Source: an uncultured Caulobacterales bacterium (GTDB lineage: Bacteria > Pseudomonadota > Alphaproteobacteria > Caulobacterales > Maricaulaceae). From it: 64,000 nucleotides of DNA. Positions 62,180 to 64,000 of this stretch are shown here, piece after piece. Position numbers and translations under genes: made by a program. The stretch covers positions 62,001 through 126,000 of the forward strand of contig CALLIK010000002.1 of assembly GCA_938009235.1 (NCBI GenBank), read 5' to 3'. Every line of letters starts with the position of its first letter. Position 1 is the first letter of the stretch. The notes beneath the pieces are model-generated. The model saw only the letters and a list, made by a program, of their open reading frames with translations. It was not told the DNA's origin and ran no database searches.

Positions 62180-62659
62180 TTACGGAATTTCGACACCCAA
62201 TTCAAGGTCGTCATACGGTGGATAAATGACCTTTGCAGTCTTTCTGTCCAAGTTATATTTTACACGCGTTTTGACGCCACATCGAGACACACTTTCGCGG
62301 TTAATTATTCGGGGGTTAAATATCCATTGTTCAACCGCAGAGGTTGATGGCATTTCAAAAACCTTTGATGTGCATTGCGCGGTCACATCAACTGTGCGGC
62401 CCATCACGTTCACATTATATGCGACATCACAGGCCCCAGATTCTTTCCCAACCGCAGGATGGTAGGCATGAAGGCGAATAAGGGGTTGAGCATTGGGGTC
62501 CAAAGCTAAACTTGCGGGACACTCCGCAGGCTTAGGCGCAGGTCTGGGCAGATATGACCGAGAGCTAACAGACGGTGCGGAGGCTTGATTTGAAGGTTGA
62601 GACGCACATCCACTTAAGAACAAGATGCCGCTCACAATCCCAAAACATAGCCTCAACAC
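62180..62659 (-). CDS. Lipoprotein with a TonB C-terminal-like domain
   Basis: The 159-residue precursor has a lipobox FLSGCAS (Cys about residue 18) and a Pro/Ser-rich linker. The last 85 residues fit a TonB-C fold: CDVAYNVNVMGRTVDVTAQC, then AVEQWIFNPRIIN and VKTRVKYNL. It has no inner membrane anchor for ExbBD coupling, so it is probably not a true energy transducer but an envelope protein using the same fold. It begins six bases after the carB stop and ends at a terminator. Confidence 0.78.
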   Translation of the reverse strand: MLRLCFGIVSGILFLSGCASQPSNQASAPSVSSRSYLPRPAPKPAECPASLALDPNAQPLIRLHAYHPAVGKESGACDVAYNVNVMGRTVDVTAQCTSKVFEMPSTSAVEQWIFNPRIINRESVSRCGVKTRVKYNLDRKTAKVIYPPYDDLELGVEIP

Positions 62660-62665
62660 ATTGCC

Positions 62666-64000
62666 CTACCCCGCAGCGATGCTCTGTAGGCTCTCCACCT
62701 CATAGTCACCTTTAGACAAAGCTTTGACCGCTTCGACTGTGGCTTTCGCAGCCGCAGCCGTTGTGAAATATGGAATTTTTTGCGTTAGGGCCGAGCGGCG
62801 CAGAGACTTACTATCGTCTAACGCTTGCTTGCCACTGGTCGTGTTGAACACCATCGCGATTTGTCCATTTTTCATCTGATCGACGATATGCGGGCGGCCT
62901 TCATGGACCTTGCGCACATATTCAACCTCGACGCCATGTTCACGCAGATGTTTGGTTGTTCCGCCTGTTGCAATAATTTCGAACCCAAGCTCGATCAACT
63001 CTTTCGCCATATCCACCATCGCTGGTTTGTGGTCTTCACGCACAGAGATGAAGACCTTACCCGAAGACGGCAATGTCACGCCGCCGCCCAATTGACTTTT
63101 CGCGAAGGCCATGCCGAAATCTTCGGCCAGACCCATGACTTCACCTGTAGAGCGCATTTCAGGCCCGAGGACCGTGTCCACACCCGGGAATCGCGCGAAT
63201 GGGAAGACCGCTTCTTTAACCGCGATATATTTCTGTGGGCGTAGCGTCAGGTCAAATTCAGAGAGCTTCATGCCCGCCATAACTTTGGCCGCGATATTCG
63301 CAACGGGTAAGCCAATCGCTTTCGCTACGAACGGTACAGTCCGTGACGCGCGTGGGTTCACCTCAATGAGGTACACAACATCGTCTTTGACCGCGAATTG
63401 CGTATTCATGAAGCCAACAACGCCGAGTTCAAGCGCAAGGACTGTCGCCTGACGGCCTAGCTCTGCGATAATTTTATCGGACAATGTGTAAGGCGGAAGG
63501 GAGCACGCCGAGTCGCCAGAATGAACACCCGCTTCTTCGATATGTTCCATAACGCCCGCGACGAAAACATTTTCGCCATCACAGATAACGTCAACATCAA
63601 CTTCGATTGCGTCGCGTAAATATTGGTCAATCAAGAGCGGTGACTTGCCAGAGACTTTGACAGCCTCATTGATGTAGCGTTTCAATTCCGCATCCGAGTC
63701 CACGATTTCCATACCGCGTCCACCGAGGACGTTGGACGGACGTAGAACGAGTGGATAGCCAACAACATCAGCGCCAGCTTGCGCCTCTTTCGCATTACGC
63801 GCGATCGCATTATTAGGCTGCTTCAGGCCAAGCATTTCGACGAGTGCCTTGAAACGTTCGCGATCTTCTGCGCGGTCGAGCGCATCGCGCTTCGTGCCAA
63901 GCAGTGGAATACCATTAGCTTCCAACGCTTCCGCCAATTTAAGCGGAGTTTGTCCACCAAATTGAACAATAACGCCTAGCAACTCGCCAGACTTCATTTC
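62666..64000 (-). CDS. carB: Carbamoyl-phosphate synthase large subunit, C-terminal part
   Basis: The frame runs off the right end of the window, so only about 444 C-terminal residues are seen. They cover the end of the second ATP-grasp unit ([61 protein letters not shown]) and the MGS-like allosteric domain ([43 protein letters not shown]). CarB makes carbamoyl phosphate for pyrimidine and arginine synthesis with CarA, which is expected outside the window. Confidence 0.96.
   Translation of the reverse strand, partial: EMKSGELLGVIVQFGGQTPLKLAEALEANGIPLLGTKRDALDRAEDRERFKALVEMLGLKQPNNAIARNAKEAQAGADVVGYPLVLRPSNVLGGRGMEIVDSDAELKRYINEAVKVSGKSPLLIDQYLRDAIEVDVDVICDGENVFVAGVMEHIEEAGVHSGDSACSLPPYTLSDKIIAELGRQATVLALELGVVGFMNTQFAVKDDVVYLIEVNPRASRTVPFVAKAIGLPVANIAAKVMAGMKLSEFDLTLRPQKYIAVKEAVFPFARFPGVDTVLGPEMRSTGEVMGLAEDFGMAFAKSQLGGGVTLPSSGKVFISVREDHKPAMVDMAKELIELGFEIIATGGTTKHLREHGVEVEYVRKVHEGRPHIVDQMKNGQIAMVFNTTSGKQALDDSKSLRRSALTQKIPYFTTAAAAKATVEAVKALSKGDYEVESLQSIAAG

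Overview
The window looks like a chromosomal stretch of a marine-type alphaproteobacterium, most likely of the Caulobacterales/Hyphomonadaceae kind. The evidence is family content: a Caulobacter-type TonB-dependent receptor, an UrcA-family protein, an ELM1-family protein, DUF6356 and DUF1415 proteins, and tightly overlapping operons. No rRNA, CRISPR array or complete prophage was seen. I could not run a database search, so the genus is left open.

About the first 14 kb is accessory DNA. It opens with the 3' end of a HEPN-domain gene (3-572). Next is an apparent two-gene unit (759-4561): a large TPR-CHAT caspase-like protease and a 121-residue protein with one hydrophobic segment. An almost complete integrative and mobilizable element follows (4743-13707). 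It is bounded by a perfect 23-bp direct repeat and carries a tyrosine recombinase, small unknown genes, a candidate oriT, an RlxS-type relaxase, and a tightly coupled three-gene unit (cytosine-5 DNA methyltransferase, GHKL/MutL-MORC-like ATPase, unrecognised Rossmann-like protein) that resembles a restriction-modification or defence module. Immediately right of it, 13.79-14.03 kb holds the debris of a second element: the first 25 codons of a P4-type integrase joined to a relaxase fragment that runs antisense into the 3' end of the next gene.

From 14 to 23.3 kb lies a leucine/isovalerate catabolic cluster arranged around a TetR regulator. Leftward are CoA-transferase A and B, thiolase and a CitE-like lyase; rightward are 3-methylcrotonyl-CoA carboxylase beta and alpha, isovaleryl-CoA dehydrogenase and a MaoC-type hydratase. 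Together they close the route from isovaleryl-CoA to acetyl-CoA with a MaoC/CitE pair in place of the usual crotonase and HMG-CoA lyase.

From 23.3 to 40.1 kb come moeA, a TonB receptor divergent from an exported formylglycine-generating enzyme (with two kinds of palindromic operator between them), a DeoR regulator, DUF1415, an EamA exporter, an SDR, an FAD monooxygenase, a double DsbA-fold protein, DUF2161, and a DUF1800/DUF1501 pair whose DUF1800 member is broken by a one-base frameshift. An IS3 remnant and tRNA-Arg(ACG) follow near 41 kb.

The rest (41.6-64 kb) is mostly ordinary chromosome: acyl-CoA ligase, Na+/solute symporter, enoyl-CoA hydratase, thioesterase, small DUF proteins, an exported methyltransferase-like lipoprotein, an NDUFA9-like protein, a tyrosine phosphatase with an MFS transporter, YaiI, dapD, UrcA, a hybrid histidine kinase, trxB-lysR, a ThuA-like lipoprotein, greA-ELM1, a TonB-C-like lipoprotein and the 3' part of carB. 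Two stretches (52.59-52.77 kb and 53.87-54.17 kb) have RNA-like secondary structure without a gene.
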